Positions 1 through 5,693 of a stretch of 7,582 nucleotides of DNA are shown piece after piece (the stretch's first letter is position 1; every line of letters begins with the position of its first letter). The position numbers were made by a program, and so were the translations under genes. The stretch is taken from NCBI GenBank assembly GCA_023145975.1, contig JAGLCZ010000389.1, forward strand, positions 1 through 7,582, in the 5' to 3' direction. Under the pieces are notes generated by a model that saw only the letters and a list, made by a program, of their open reading frames with translations, had not been told where the DNA came from and did not search any database. The DNA comes from Candidatus Hydrogenedentota bacterium. GTDB taxonomy: Bacteria > Hydrogenedentota > Hydrogenedentia > Hydrogenedentales > CAITNO01.

Positions 1-585
1 CGTATCCCCAAACCCACGCCGTGGATGAACTAAAGCACGCTGCAACAGTTCAATAACGTGCGAATCTTCAAGGGGCTTAAACTCAAATATCTGCGAACGA
101 GAGAGCAACGGTGCCACTACAGAAAAATAAGGATTTTCGGTGGTAGCACCGATCATAACGATTTTACCGTTCTCTACATGGGGTAATAATGCATCTTGCT
201 GGGAACGGTTAAATCGATGTATTTCATCTATAAACACAATGGTAGGTCGCTGACTGGCGGCAAAGCGTTCTTCTGCTCTTTGAATAACCTTACGAATATC
301 ATTGACCCCGGCAAGTACAGCATTCAACGGCTCAAAACCGGCGCGGGTCTGCTGGGCAATCACCCGTGCCAGGGCGGTCTTACCGCAGCCCGGCGGACCG
401 TACAGGATAAGCGAAGTAATTCGGTCTGCTTCAATGGCACGGCGCAGTATCTTTCCCGTTCCAAGAATATGATCCTGCCCCATAATCTCATCGAGTGTAC
501 GCGGTGCCACACGTCGGGCAAGAGGCTGCTCCTGTTTTGGCGGGGGCGCACTTGAACCCTTGTCGTTAAACATGTCTTCTGTCAT
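1..585 (-). CDS. rarA: Replication-associated recombination protein A (RarA/MgsA), N-terminal 195 codons, cut by left edge
   Basis: AAA+ ATPase of the clamp-loader-like RarA/MgsA/WRNIP1 family, a cytoplasmic protein acting at stalled replication forks. Translating the minus strand from the ATG at 583-585 gives 195 uninterrupted codons up to base 1. Visible motifs are an entry motif (GQDHILG, residues 36-42), Walker A (GPPGCGKT, 63-70), Walker B running into the RarA-type sequence FIDEIHRFNRSQQDALLPH (118-136), sensor 1 (GATTENP, 146-152) and a probable arginine finger in LLSR (R163). The family is usually about 430-440 residues, so the lid and the C-terminal tetramerisation region lie outside the window. 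The start is supported by AAGGA (bases 594-598) eight bases upstream; a second ATG at 571-573 has no comparable site. The ATG overlaps the TGA of the symporter gene (ATGA), which suggests translational coupling. The identification is secure. The operon partners are unusual for rarA. Confidence 0.95.
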   Translation of the reverse strand, partial: MTEDMFNDKGSSAPPPKQEQPLARRVAPRTLDEIMGQDHILGTGKILRRAIEADRITSLILYGPPGCGKTALARVIAQQTRAGFEPLNAVLAGVNDIRKVIQRAEERFAASQRPTIVFIDEIHRFNRSQQDALLPHVENGKIVMIGATTENPYFSVVAPLLSRSQIFEFKPLEDSHVIELLQRALVHPRRGFGDT

Positions 586-2138
586 GAATGACATCCTTCC
601 GAAGAATCACTCCGGGAAGCACCCAGAATACAAATGATGAAACACAATGGACTCACTATAACCCACCACCACGGCCATGCCACCGCAATACCCGTCCATT
701 TAGGCAGCATGTACGGCTGCAATAACAATACCATAACAACACCAGTGGCAAGTGCCGCATACACACTTAGTGCGTTGCCGCGGTTGGTAAACAGAGCCGC
801 ACAAAATACGCCCAACAGGGGTGCCAGCGCAAATGCCATCACTCCCAACGCAAAGTTAATGAGTTGGTCTCCCCCACTTTCTTGTAGATATATTGCAAAA
901 ATCGCAAACCCCGTAAGAAAGAATCCCATAATGCCTACGGCAAGCCTGGAAGCTGCCAGGTCGGGCATAGATTCCTCAAAATCTTTCGCTACTACCCCTG
1001 AACGCCATCTGCGCCACGGCGCATATACATCTGCCACGAGACAGCTCGCCATAGCATTTATTGCGGAATCAAAGGTACTCATGGCTGCAGCAATCAATCC
1101 AGCCATAGTCAGCCCACGCAACCCTACGGGCATATGATACAACACAAATTGGGGAAATACGCGCCGTGAATCCTCAATGATATCCTGCGGCATAGCCGAT
1201 CCCATCAAATCAGGTCTCTGATAGAAAACGAACAGCAATAATCCGATAATCATAAATATAAATACTACCGGTATTCCAATAAAAATAGAAGTAATAAGAG
1301 CCAGGCCGCCTTGCCAGGGTGATCGCGCCGTCATCACACGTTGCGCCATATCCTGATCTACACCATGGGTGGATACACCTACCACAATCATCGCAAAAAT
1401 ACCGCTCCATAGGGTATATGCTTTACCAATGGAAAGTTCAGTATCCACCAGATGCAGTTTGTTGACCCCATCGGAATCCTGTAATGCAGTAACAATCTGA
1501 TCGAAGGGAACAGGAATCGCGCGAAGAAGCAGCACTACTGCACATAGAGAAGCAATAACCATCACTGTAATTTGCAATACATCCGTCCAGATAACGGCAC
1601 GTATGCCCCCAAAGATAGTATAAGTCGTGCCGATTATTCCCAACAATATAACGGCTAATACCAATTCTTTTGTGTTGGTTTCCCCGTAGAGTATCAGTGC
1701 AAATCCAATACCAGCCATAAACAACCGCGCCCCGGAGGATAATAAACGCCCAAAAAGAAACATGACGCCAGCAGCACCTCGTGCAACGGCACCATAACGT
1801 TTCCCAAGGTAACCATAAATGGTCACTGTTCCTTCCCGGTAAATAGGCGGCACAAAAAGAAAAGCGATTATAAAGACAGCAATAACGCTTCCGATATTGG
1901 TAATGAGATAGGTTAAATTACCCTCAAAAGCCATTTGAGGAACACCAATAAAAGTAGCAGCACTCAATGCCGTTGCTAAAACTGACAAAGATACCGCCCA
2001 GGCAGGCATGGAACGTCCTGCCAGAAAAAAGTAGCGGGTATCAGTCTGTTTTCGAGATACAACAGCGCCTATTAACAGCACTACAAGCATGTAGCCGATA
2101 ACCACAATCCAATCAACAATACCAAATGCATTATTCAA
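582..2138 (-). CDS. Sodium:solute symporter (SSS/SLC5 family), substrate unknown
   Basis: Inner-membrane secondary transporter of 518 residues, typical of the family, with about 13 hydrophobic segments. Family hallmarks are: YFFLAGRSMPAW (36-47) leading into a TM2-like segment rich in Ser/Thr (LSVLATALSAATFIG, 51-65); FGGIRAVIWTDVLQ (176-189), the core of the SSS signature; DQDMAQRVMTAR (261-272); and GLIAAAMSTFDSAINAMAS (347-365), matching the helix whose Ser/Thr residues help form the Na2 site in characterised members. Na+ coupling is known for the family; the substrate cannot be read from the sequence. The proposed start is TTG (2136-2138), chosen because AAGGAG lies eight bases upstream and because it overlaps the TGA of the phosphodiesterase gene (TTGA). 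The first in-frame ATG is at residue 17, inside the first membrane helix, so it is unlikely. The stop overlaps the rarA start. No truncation is seen. Confidence 0.93.
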   Translation of the reverse strand: MNNAFGIVDWIVVIGYMLVVLLIGAVVSRKQTDTRYFFLAGRSMPAWAVSLSVLATALSAATFIGVPQMAFEGNLTYLITNIGSVIAVFIIAFLFVPPIYREGTVTIYGYLGKRYGAVARGAAGVMFLFGRLLSSGARLFMAGIGFALILYGETNTKELVLAVILLGIIGTTYTIFGGIRAVIWTDVLQITVMVIASLCAVVLLLRAIPVPFDQIVTALQDSDGVNKLHLVDTELSIGKAYTLWSGIFAMIVVGVSTHGVDQDMAQRVMTARSPWQGGLALITSIFIGIPVVFIFMIIGLLLFVFYQRPDLMGSAMPQDIIEDSRRVFPQFVLYHMPVGLRGLTMAGLIAAAMSTFDSAINAMASCLVADVYAPWRRWRSGVVAKDFEESMPDLAASRLAVGIMGFFLTGFAIFAIYLQESGGDQLINFALGVMAFALAPLLGVFCAALFTNRGNALSVYAALATGVVMVLLLQPYMLPKWTGIAVAWPWWWVIVSPLCFIICILGASRSDSSEGCHS

Positions 2139-3019
2139 CAGAAATTCTCCTTAGCACCCATACTATCGAGCACTTCGTGACAAAAGTCAGGTTTGTTGGT
2201 GATAATGGCATCTGCATCGCATCGAACACAGGCCTCAATATCTTCCTGTTCATTCACAACCCATACTGCACACGTTTTCCCCATCTCATGAAATTCTTTC
2301 ACGCGCTTTTCCGTCATGGATTCTTTGTTGATATTAAAACCGGAGACATTAATACGTCTGCCATATTCGATATAATGCTGCCAAATATTAGGCGGTTCCG
2401 GCAAATCCGCCCCCAGAAACTCAAATCGCAGTTCAGGTGCTTCATGTCGAAATACTGTGGCAACAACCGGTGAGAAGGATTGTGCTACAATCCGGCAGCG
2501 ACTGCTGTAAGCACGAATTATATCAATGACCACACGAGCGGTAACAACACTGTCTGCACTGAGCCGATTCGCTGCCGCCATTAATATTTCCCAATCGTTC
2601 CCGGACAGGGACTGCCCATCTTCAACCACCTCAAGCATATTCGATATGAGCGGCACTTCATCCAGCACGCTTTTTATTTCAACATAAACACCAATACGGG
2701 AACCGGCAAGGGTTAATACCTCTTCCAATGTGGGGATACACTCCCCGATAAAGTCCCGCGAAAACCAACTTCCTGCATCCAACAAACGCATATCAGACAT
2801 ATACATTTCAGCAATACAGGTATTTTTTGCAGAAATCCTAGCAATATCAGGATCATGAATAACGGCAAGTTTGCCATCCCGCGTAAGACGACAATCCAAC
2901 TCTAACCAGTCTGCCCCCAGTTCAACGGCTTTTTCAAAAGCGGCCATCGTATTTTCCGGTGCAACAGAACTTGCACCCCGATGGGCAATTACTGCCGGTT
3001 TCCATGATAATCCAGTCAA
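2135..3019 (-). CDS. Glycerophosphodiester phosphodiesterase (GDPD family, UgpQ-like)
   Basis: Predicted 294-residue TIM-barrel enzyme that hydrolyses glycerophosphodiesters to glycerol-3-phosphate and an alcohol. Catalytic and metal-binding motifs are present: AHRGAS (12-17), APENT (20-24), LELDCRLTRDGKLAVIHD (39-56, with E40, D42 and the second catalytic histidine H55), VEIK (113-116, E114) and the late motif ITNKPD (273-278). No signal peptide or membrane helix is seen, so it is probably cytoplasmic, like UgpQ. The length is slightly above the common 240-260 because of an extended middle region (about 120-165). The start chosen is TTG at 3017-3019, eight bases after AGAGGA, which puts the conserved core at residue 10. 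The in-frame GTG at 3062-3064 would add 15 residues (309 in total) with no visible ribosome site. It is first in the minus-strand operon and overlaps the symporter start. The substrate alcohol is unknown. Confidence 0.93.
   Translation of the reverse strand: MTGLSWKPAVIAHRGASSVAPENTMAAFEKAVELGADWLELDCRLTRDGKLAVIHDPDIARISAKNTCIAEMYMSDMRLLDAGSWFSRDFIGECIPTLEEVLTLAGSRIGVYVEIKSVLDEVPLISNMLEVVEDGQSLSGNDWEILMAAANRLSADSVVTARVVIDIIRAYSSRCRIVAQSFSPVVATVFRHEAPELRFEFLGADLPEPPNIWQHYIEYGRRINVSGFNINKESMTEKRVKEFHEMGKTCAVWVVNEQEDIEACVRCDADAIITNKPDFCHEVLDSMGAKENFC
2147..2152 (-). promoter_or_regulatory. Ribosome binding site (AAGGAG) that decides a TTG start for the symporter gene
   Basis: AAGGAG on the minus strand lies inside the last codons of the phosphodiesterase gene, eight bases before TTG (2136-2138). 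The spacing and the TTGA overlap support initiation at this non-ATG codon, since the next in-frame ATG falls within the first membrane helix. Confidence 0.75.
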
Positions 3020-3027
3020 TGTATAAT

Positions 3028-3033
3028 TCCTCT
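3028..3033 (-). promoter_or_regulatory. Ribosome binding site (AGAGGA) favouring the TTG start of the phosphodiesterase gene
   Basis: AGAGGA on the minus strand is eight bases before TTG (3017-3019), the same spacing as for the symporter and rarA. The upstream GTG at 3062-3064 has no purine-rich site at a suitable distance, so the TTG is preferred. Confidence 0.65.
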
Positions 3034-3035
3034 TC

Positions 3036-3064
3036 AATATATAATAAAATACTCTTACTGTCAC
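3036..3064 (-). promoter_or_regulatory. Alternative promoter-like pair for the minus-strand operon
   Basis: GTGACA (3059-3064) and TATATT (3036-3041) on the minus strand are 17 bases apart and each match the sigma-70 consensus at five of six positions. Transcription from here would begin within or just before the ribosome binding site at 3028-3033, leaving almost no leader, so this is less attractive than the pair further upstream despite the better match. Confidence 0.25.
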
Positions 3065-3081
3065 ACTCCAGCACCGTCAGA

Positions 3082-3110
3082 AATATAAAAACACACTGTA
3101 TTTTTGCGAA
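3082..3110 (-). promoter_or_regulatory. Candidate sigma-70-type promoter for the phosphodiesterase-symporter-rarA operon
   Basis: On the minus strand, TTCGCA (3105-3110, four of six matches to TTGACA) is followed after 17 bases by TATATT (3082-3087, five of six matches to TATAAT). Initiation about seven bases further on would give a leader of roughly 55 bases with an intact ribosome binding site. The call rests on consensus matching in AT-rich DNA, where chance matches are frequent. Confidence 0.3.
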
Positions 3111-3135
3111 CATGTCATTCTCTTGTATAGCTACT

Positions 3136-3147
3136 TTTTTCGAAAAA
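3136..3147. repeat. Perfect 12-base palindrome TTTTTCGAAAAA
   Basis: Five T, CG, five A is self-complementary and lies about 25 bases upstream of the candidate minus-strand -35 element. It could be a regulator binding site or an intrinsically bent A-tract/T-tract. It shares the core TTTCGA with the inverted repeat at 3336-3363. Simple A/T runs make chance occurrence plausible. Confidence 0.3.
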
Positions 3148-3253
3148 TAATAATGCAAAAAACGACCAGACAAGACATGTACAAAACCTGATTTTACTCC
3201 ATGAACAATAACACAACTACCTTATAAACTACCAAATATTCTTTCCTCTCTCA

Positions 3254-3283
3254 TTGTATATTTGTTGGGTTCTGTGGTACTAT
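3254..3283 (+). promoter_or_regulatory. Weak alternative promoter-like pair upstream of rnfB
   Basis: TTGTAT (3254-3259) and TACTAT (3278-3283) are 18 bases apart, with TG one base before the -10-like hexamer (extended -10 form). Matches are three of six and four of six, so the pair is weak. It is listed as the second candidate for the rnf operon. Confidence 0.2.
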
Positions 3284-3306
3284 TTTCGTGATGCTTATTG
3301 ATGTTT

Positions 3307-3315
3307 TGCTATACT
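3307..3315 (+). promoter_or_regulatory. Candidate extended -10 promoter element for the rnf operon
   Basis: TGCTATACT has the TGn extension and a hexamer matching TATAAT at five of six positions. No convincing -35 lies 16-18 bases upstream, as is tolerated by extended -10 promoters. Initiation near 3322 would give a leader of about 100 bases before the preferred rnfB start, containing the inverted repeat at 3336-3363. Confidence 0.35.
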
Positions 3316-3335
3316 GACAGCAGAACATCTTCCTA

Positions 3336-3363
3336 TTTCGAGTACCTGTATTACTTCTCGAAA
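3336..3363 (+). repeat. Inverted repeat TTTCGAG / CTCGAAA in the rnfB leader
   Basis: Two perfect seven-base arms (3336-3342 and 3357-3363) flank a 14-base spacer. An alternative fold pairs TTTCG with CGAAA and AGTA (3341-3344) with TACT (3352-3355), leaving a three-base bulge. It could be an operator for a dimeric regulator just downstream of the candidate start of transcription, or a small leader hairpin. The stem is weak and AT-rich, and the nearest T-run (3374-3379) is ten bases beyond it, so it is not a convincing terminator. Confidence 0.35.
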
Positions 3364-3380
3364 AAACTGCATATTTTTTG

Positions 3381-3428
3381 ATGACACAATGTATTTGCAT
3401 CCAAGCAAGGAGTATTATCTGTATATGA
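3381..3428 (+). other. Possible 15-codon upstream reading frame ending on the rnfB start (speculative)
   Basis: ATG at 3381 opens a 15-codon frame with cysteine at codons 4, 6 and 14. Its TGA (3426-3428) overlaps the preferred rnfB ATG (3425-3427). The site AAGGAG (3407-3412) sits inside it. No ribosome binding site precedes its own ATG, and a frame this short can arise by chance, so it is recorded only as a candidate leader peptide. Confidence 0.12.
3407..3412 (+). promoter_or_regulatory. Ribosome binding site (AAGGAG) deciding the rnfB start
   Basis: AAGGAG lies 12 bases before the ATG at 3425-3427. That spacing is long but usable, and the upstream in-frame ATG at 3389-3391 has no site at all. 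Starting at 3425 places the membrane anchor at the very N-terminus, as is usual for RnfB. Starting at 3389 would add a polar 12-residue extension. Confidence 0.55.
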
Positions 3429-4288
3429 TCGGATTCTTGGTTTCTGGAGGCGTAATGTTAACCCTGGGTTTGTTATTGGGTGGCATTCTTGCCTTTGCCA
3501 ACAAAAAACTACATGTCGTAGAAGACCCACGTATTGACGCAGTAGAAATAATGTTACCCGGTGCAAACTGTGGTGCATGTGGATTTGCAGGATGTCGAGC
3601 TTTTGCAGAATCGGTAGTCGCAGGGAATTGCGCTCCAAGTGGCTGTTCCGTTAATTCAACGGATATGATGGAACAGATTGCTCAGTACCTGGGCGTTGAA
3701 GCAGGCGAACAAACTAAACAGGTGGCACGATTGGCTTGTGCCGGCGGTGATAATGTTGCTCGCCGTTCTTCTGACTACATTGGCATCAATAGTTGTCGTG
3801 CTGCAATGTTGGTAGCAGGTGGCGGTAAAAATTGTACCTGGGGCTGTCTCGGTTTTGGTGATTGTCAACGAGTTTGCCCTTTTGATGCTATAGAAATGAG
3901 TAAAAACAATCTGCCCATCGTGGATGAAAAAAAATGCACCGCCTGTGGTAATTGTGTGACCGAATGCCCCAAAAACTTATTTTCTATTCATCCTGTTGAT
4001 CACCAACTCTGGGTAGCCTGTAATAACAAACTACGCGGAAAACCTTCGAAAGAATCCTGTAGTGTTGCCTGCATCGGATGCGGTTTGTGTGCCAAAGATG
4101 CACCAGAAGCAGTAGTTATGCAAAACAACCTGCCTGTTGTGGACTATACTAAAAATACACTTGCTAAAAAAGATGCAATCCAACGTTGTCCCACAGGCGC
4201 CATTGTGTGGTTGGAAGAAAATGGAAATATTGTATATGGTGAAAAGGCAAAAGTATCCCATAGCAAAGATCCGCTTCCTATAGGATAG
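3425..4288 (+). CDS. rnfB: Rnf complex subunit RnfB (polyferredoxin, electron entry), with one C-terminal cluster missing
   Basis: Peripheral iron-sulfur subunit taken to receive electrons from reduced ferredoxin. From ATG 3425 it has 287 residues (299 from ATG 3389). In order: an N-terminal membrane anchor (2-25); the RnfB-type Fe-S domain LPGANCGACGFAGC with C49, C52, C57 and C69; a ferredoxin module with C137, C141, C147, C151-P and C171, C174, C177, C181-P, in which CLGFGDC is the usual RnfB variant spacing; and a second ferredoxin module. This last module keeps C216, C219, C222 and C255-P but has A226, N244, A247 and D250 where I expect the four ligands of its other cluster, so it should bind one [4Fe-4S] cluster rather than two. 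C199 and C212 are additional cysteines before the module. It is first in the operon; 73 bases separate it from rnfC, the largest gap within the visible rnf genes. The identification is firm; the start codon is not. Confidence 0.95.
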   Translation: MIGFLVSGGVMLTLGLLLGGILAFANKKLHVVEDPRIDAVEIMLPGANCGACGFAGCRAFAESVVAGNCAPSGCSVNSTDMMEQIAQYLGVEAGEQTKQVARLACAGGDNVARRSSDYIGINSCRAAMLVAGGGKNCTWGCLGFGDCQRVCPFDAIEMSKNNLPIVDEKKCTACGNCVTECPKNLFSIHPVDHQLWVACNNKLRGKPSKESCSVACIGCGLCAKDAPEAVVMQNNLPVVDYTKNTLAKKDAIQRCPTGAIVWLEENGNIVYGEKAKVSHSKDPLPIG

Positions 4289-4361
4289 GATATTATCATC
4301 CCGTTTATGCAGTATAACAAATTTTAGAATACAAGAAGATAGAAAGTATACAAAGTAAATC

Positions 4362-5693
4362 ATGAGAAAAATGGCAAGCACATTTCCACATGGAATACAT
4401 CCTACGGAGTGTAAGCACACAGCGGGTGCAGCCACCAAACGACTACCTTGGCCACCGGAAGTAACCGTGCTGCTGTCGCAGCATATCGGTGCGCCTGCAA
4501 AAGCTCTCGTCAAAAAAGGGCAACAGGTAAAACGGGGCGAAATGGTTGCCGAAGCAGGCGGGTTTGTATCAGTTCCCATGCATGCACCCATAACCGGTAA
4601 GGTTAAGTCTGTAGGTTTGACACTAAATCCTCGGGGTGACATGGCATCCGCTATTATTATTGAACGTGACGCTGATGCCGACCAGGAAGAGATTGTTGGG
4701 GATGCACAGGCTATAGACGATCTTTCACCGGAGGAACTTGTTCAGGCAGTACAACGTGCGGGCATGGTTGGGCTTGGTGGAGCAGCATTTCCCACCCATG
4801 TTAAATTGAGTCCTCCTAAGGGAAAACGGGTAGATACCGTTGTAGTAAACGGGTGCGAATGTGAACCCTATCTTACCACCGATTACCGTGTTATGCTGGA
4901 AGAAGTTACGTGGATTGTCGAAGGCGCACGTCTTGCACGCAGGGCTACAGGCGCTGATGAAGTAGTGATTGCTATCGAAAACAATAAACCTGAAGCACTT
5001 GAAGCCATAATGAACGCAGTTCCCAACAATGAACCTATTTCTGTGCGTAGCCTTACGACCAAGTATCCCCAAGGTGCGGAAAAAATGTTGAGCCGTGCAT
5101 TACTGAACCGCGATGTGCCTTCCGGCGGACTTCCAAGTGATGTGGGAGTAGCCTGTTTTAATGTGGCAACTCTTGCAAAAATGGGACAATTACTCCCCAA
5201 AGGGCAGGGGCTTATTGAACGTATTGTAACCGTATCCGGCGGGGGCGTATCCCGTCCGGGAAATTACATAGTACCTTTGGGAACATCGTTACGCTTTGTT
5301 CTGGAACACGCCGGTATGACCGATAATACCTGTACTATCATCAATGGTGGTCCTATGATGGGTGCGACCATGCCTTCTCTGGATATTCCTCTTGCCAAAG
5401 GTACAAGCGGGCTGTTGGCATTAACAAAAAATGAAATACGCGAAAGCAATGCTCATATCTTTCCCTGCATACGTTGTGCCCGTTGTGTGGATGCCTGCCC
5501 CATGTTTTTGAACCCATCTATGCTGGGACTGTTGGCGCGTAAGGAGCGCTACGAATCCATGGGTGAAACCCATAACCTGAATGATTGCTTCGAATGCGGC
5601 TGCTGTTCCTACGTATGCCCCTCGAATATTCCGCTGGTTCACCTTTTTCGTGTGGCAAAAGCAGTCAACCGGGAAAGGAGCGCATCAAAATGA
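4362..5693 (+). CDS. rnfC: Rnf complex subunit RnfC (NADH/flavin- and Fe-S-binding)
   Basis: 443-residue peripheral subunit predicted to bind NAD(H) and FMN and to exchange electrons with RnfB. In order: an N-terminal RnfC barrel-sandwich domain (GIHPTE at 11-16; GAPAKALVKKGQQVKRGE at 43-60; biotinyl-lipoyl-like HAPITGKV at 74-81); a Nqo1-like nucleotide-binding domain with GLGGAAFPTHVKL (137-149) and NGCECEPYLTTDYR (163-176); an SLBB-like segment (about 285-335, ending GGPMMGA); and two [4Fe-4S] motifs, C369-C372-C375-C379-P and C409-C412-C415-C419-P. The length matches the short RnfC without the alanine-rich tail of enterobacterial RsxC. The ATG at 4362 has only a poor purine-rich stretch upstream (AGAAAG, 4341-4346), unlike the strong site before rnfD; ATG 4371 is the alternative start. 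Its TGA overlaps the rnfD ATG. NqrA is excluded by the two Fe-S motifs. Confidence 0.96.
   Translation: MRKMASTFPHGIHPTECKHTAGAATKRLPWPPEVTVLLSQHIGAPAKALVKKGQQVKRGEMVAEAGGFVSVPMHAPITGKVKSVGLTLNPRGDMASAIIIERDADADQEEIVGDAQAIDDLSPEELVQAVQRAGMVGLGGAAFPTHVKLSPPKGKRVDTVVVNGCECEPYLTTDYRVMLEEVTWIVEGARLARRATGADEVVIAIENNKPEALEAIMNAVPNNEPISVRSLTTKYPQGAEKMLSRALLNRDVPSGGLPSDVGVACFNVATLAKMGQLLPKGQGLIERIVTVSGGGVSRPGNYIVPLGTSLRFVLEHAGMTDNTCTIINGGPMMGATMPSLDIPLAKGTSGLLALTKNEIRESNAHIFPCIRCARCVDACPMFLNPSMLGLLARKERYESMGETHNLNDCFECGCCSYVCPSNIPLVHLFRVAKAVNRERSASK
5675..5680 (+). promoter_or_regulatory. Ribosome binding site (AAGGAG) fixing the rnfD start
   Basis: AAGGAG near the end of rnfC is nine bases before the ATG at 5690-5692. 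It shows that rnfD starts there. The same frame is open back to an ATG at 5585 inside rnfC, which would add 35 residues with no resemblance to the family. Confidence 0.8.

Larger units (their letters stand above)
3020..3424. other. Divergent AT-rich intergenic region between the phosphodiesterase and rnfB
   Basis: About 400 bases separate the two preferred start codons and must hold the promoters of both operons. The region is visibly richer in A and T than the genes on either side. I see candidate promoter elements on both strands, a perfect 12-base palindrome (3136-3147), an inverted repeat in the rnfB leader (3336-3363) and several very short reading frames. I see no tRNA, no strong terminator and no recognisable riboswitch. 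Longer reading frames that cross the region, such as minus 2934-3173, mostly overlap the phosphodiesterase in another frame and look unlike protein genes. Confidence 0.7.

Noticed and set aside
634..1137. 167-codon plus-strand frame opposite the symporter gene
   Set aside because: It lies wholly antisense to strongly conserved SSS sequence, has no ribosome site and its translation resembles no protein family; it is a shadow of the symporter.
3017..3064. GTG start at 3062-3064 for the phosphodiesterase
   Set aside because: It adds 15 residues outside the GDPD fold and lacks a ribosome binding site, whereas the TTG at 3017-3019 has AGAGGA at eight bases.
2934..3173. 79-codon minus-strand frame overlapping the phosphodiesterase start
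   Set aside because: It shares DNA with the catalytic HRG region in another frame, has no convincing ribosome site, and its cysteine-rich end is the out-of-frame reading of GDPD codons.
3298..3302. FNR-type half-site TTGAT upstream of rnfB
   Set aside because: There is no ATCAA partner at the right distance, and a five-base match in AT-rich DNA is expected by chance.
3336..3379. Intrinsic terminator or attenuator formed by the leader repeat and the T-run at 3374-3379
   Set aside because: The stem is only seven mostly A/T pairs with a 14-base loop, and the T-run begins ten bases after it, which does not fit a rho-independent terminator.
4031..4642. 203-codon minus-strand frame opposite rnfB and rnfC
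   Set aside because: It runs antisense across the end of rnfB, the gap and the start of rnfC, both firmly identified, and has no family features.
5585..5689. N-terminal extension of rnfD back to ATG 5585
   Set aside because: The extension overlaps the second Fe-S motif of rnfC in another frame; the ATG at 5690 has a strong ribosome site and gives the normal RnfD N-terminus.
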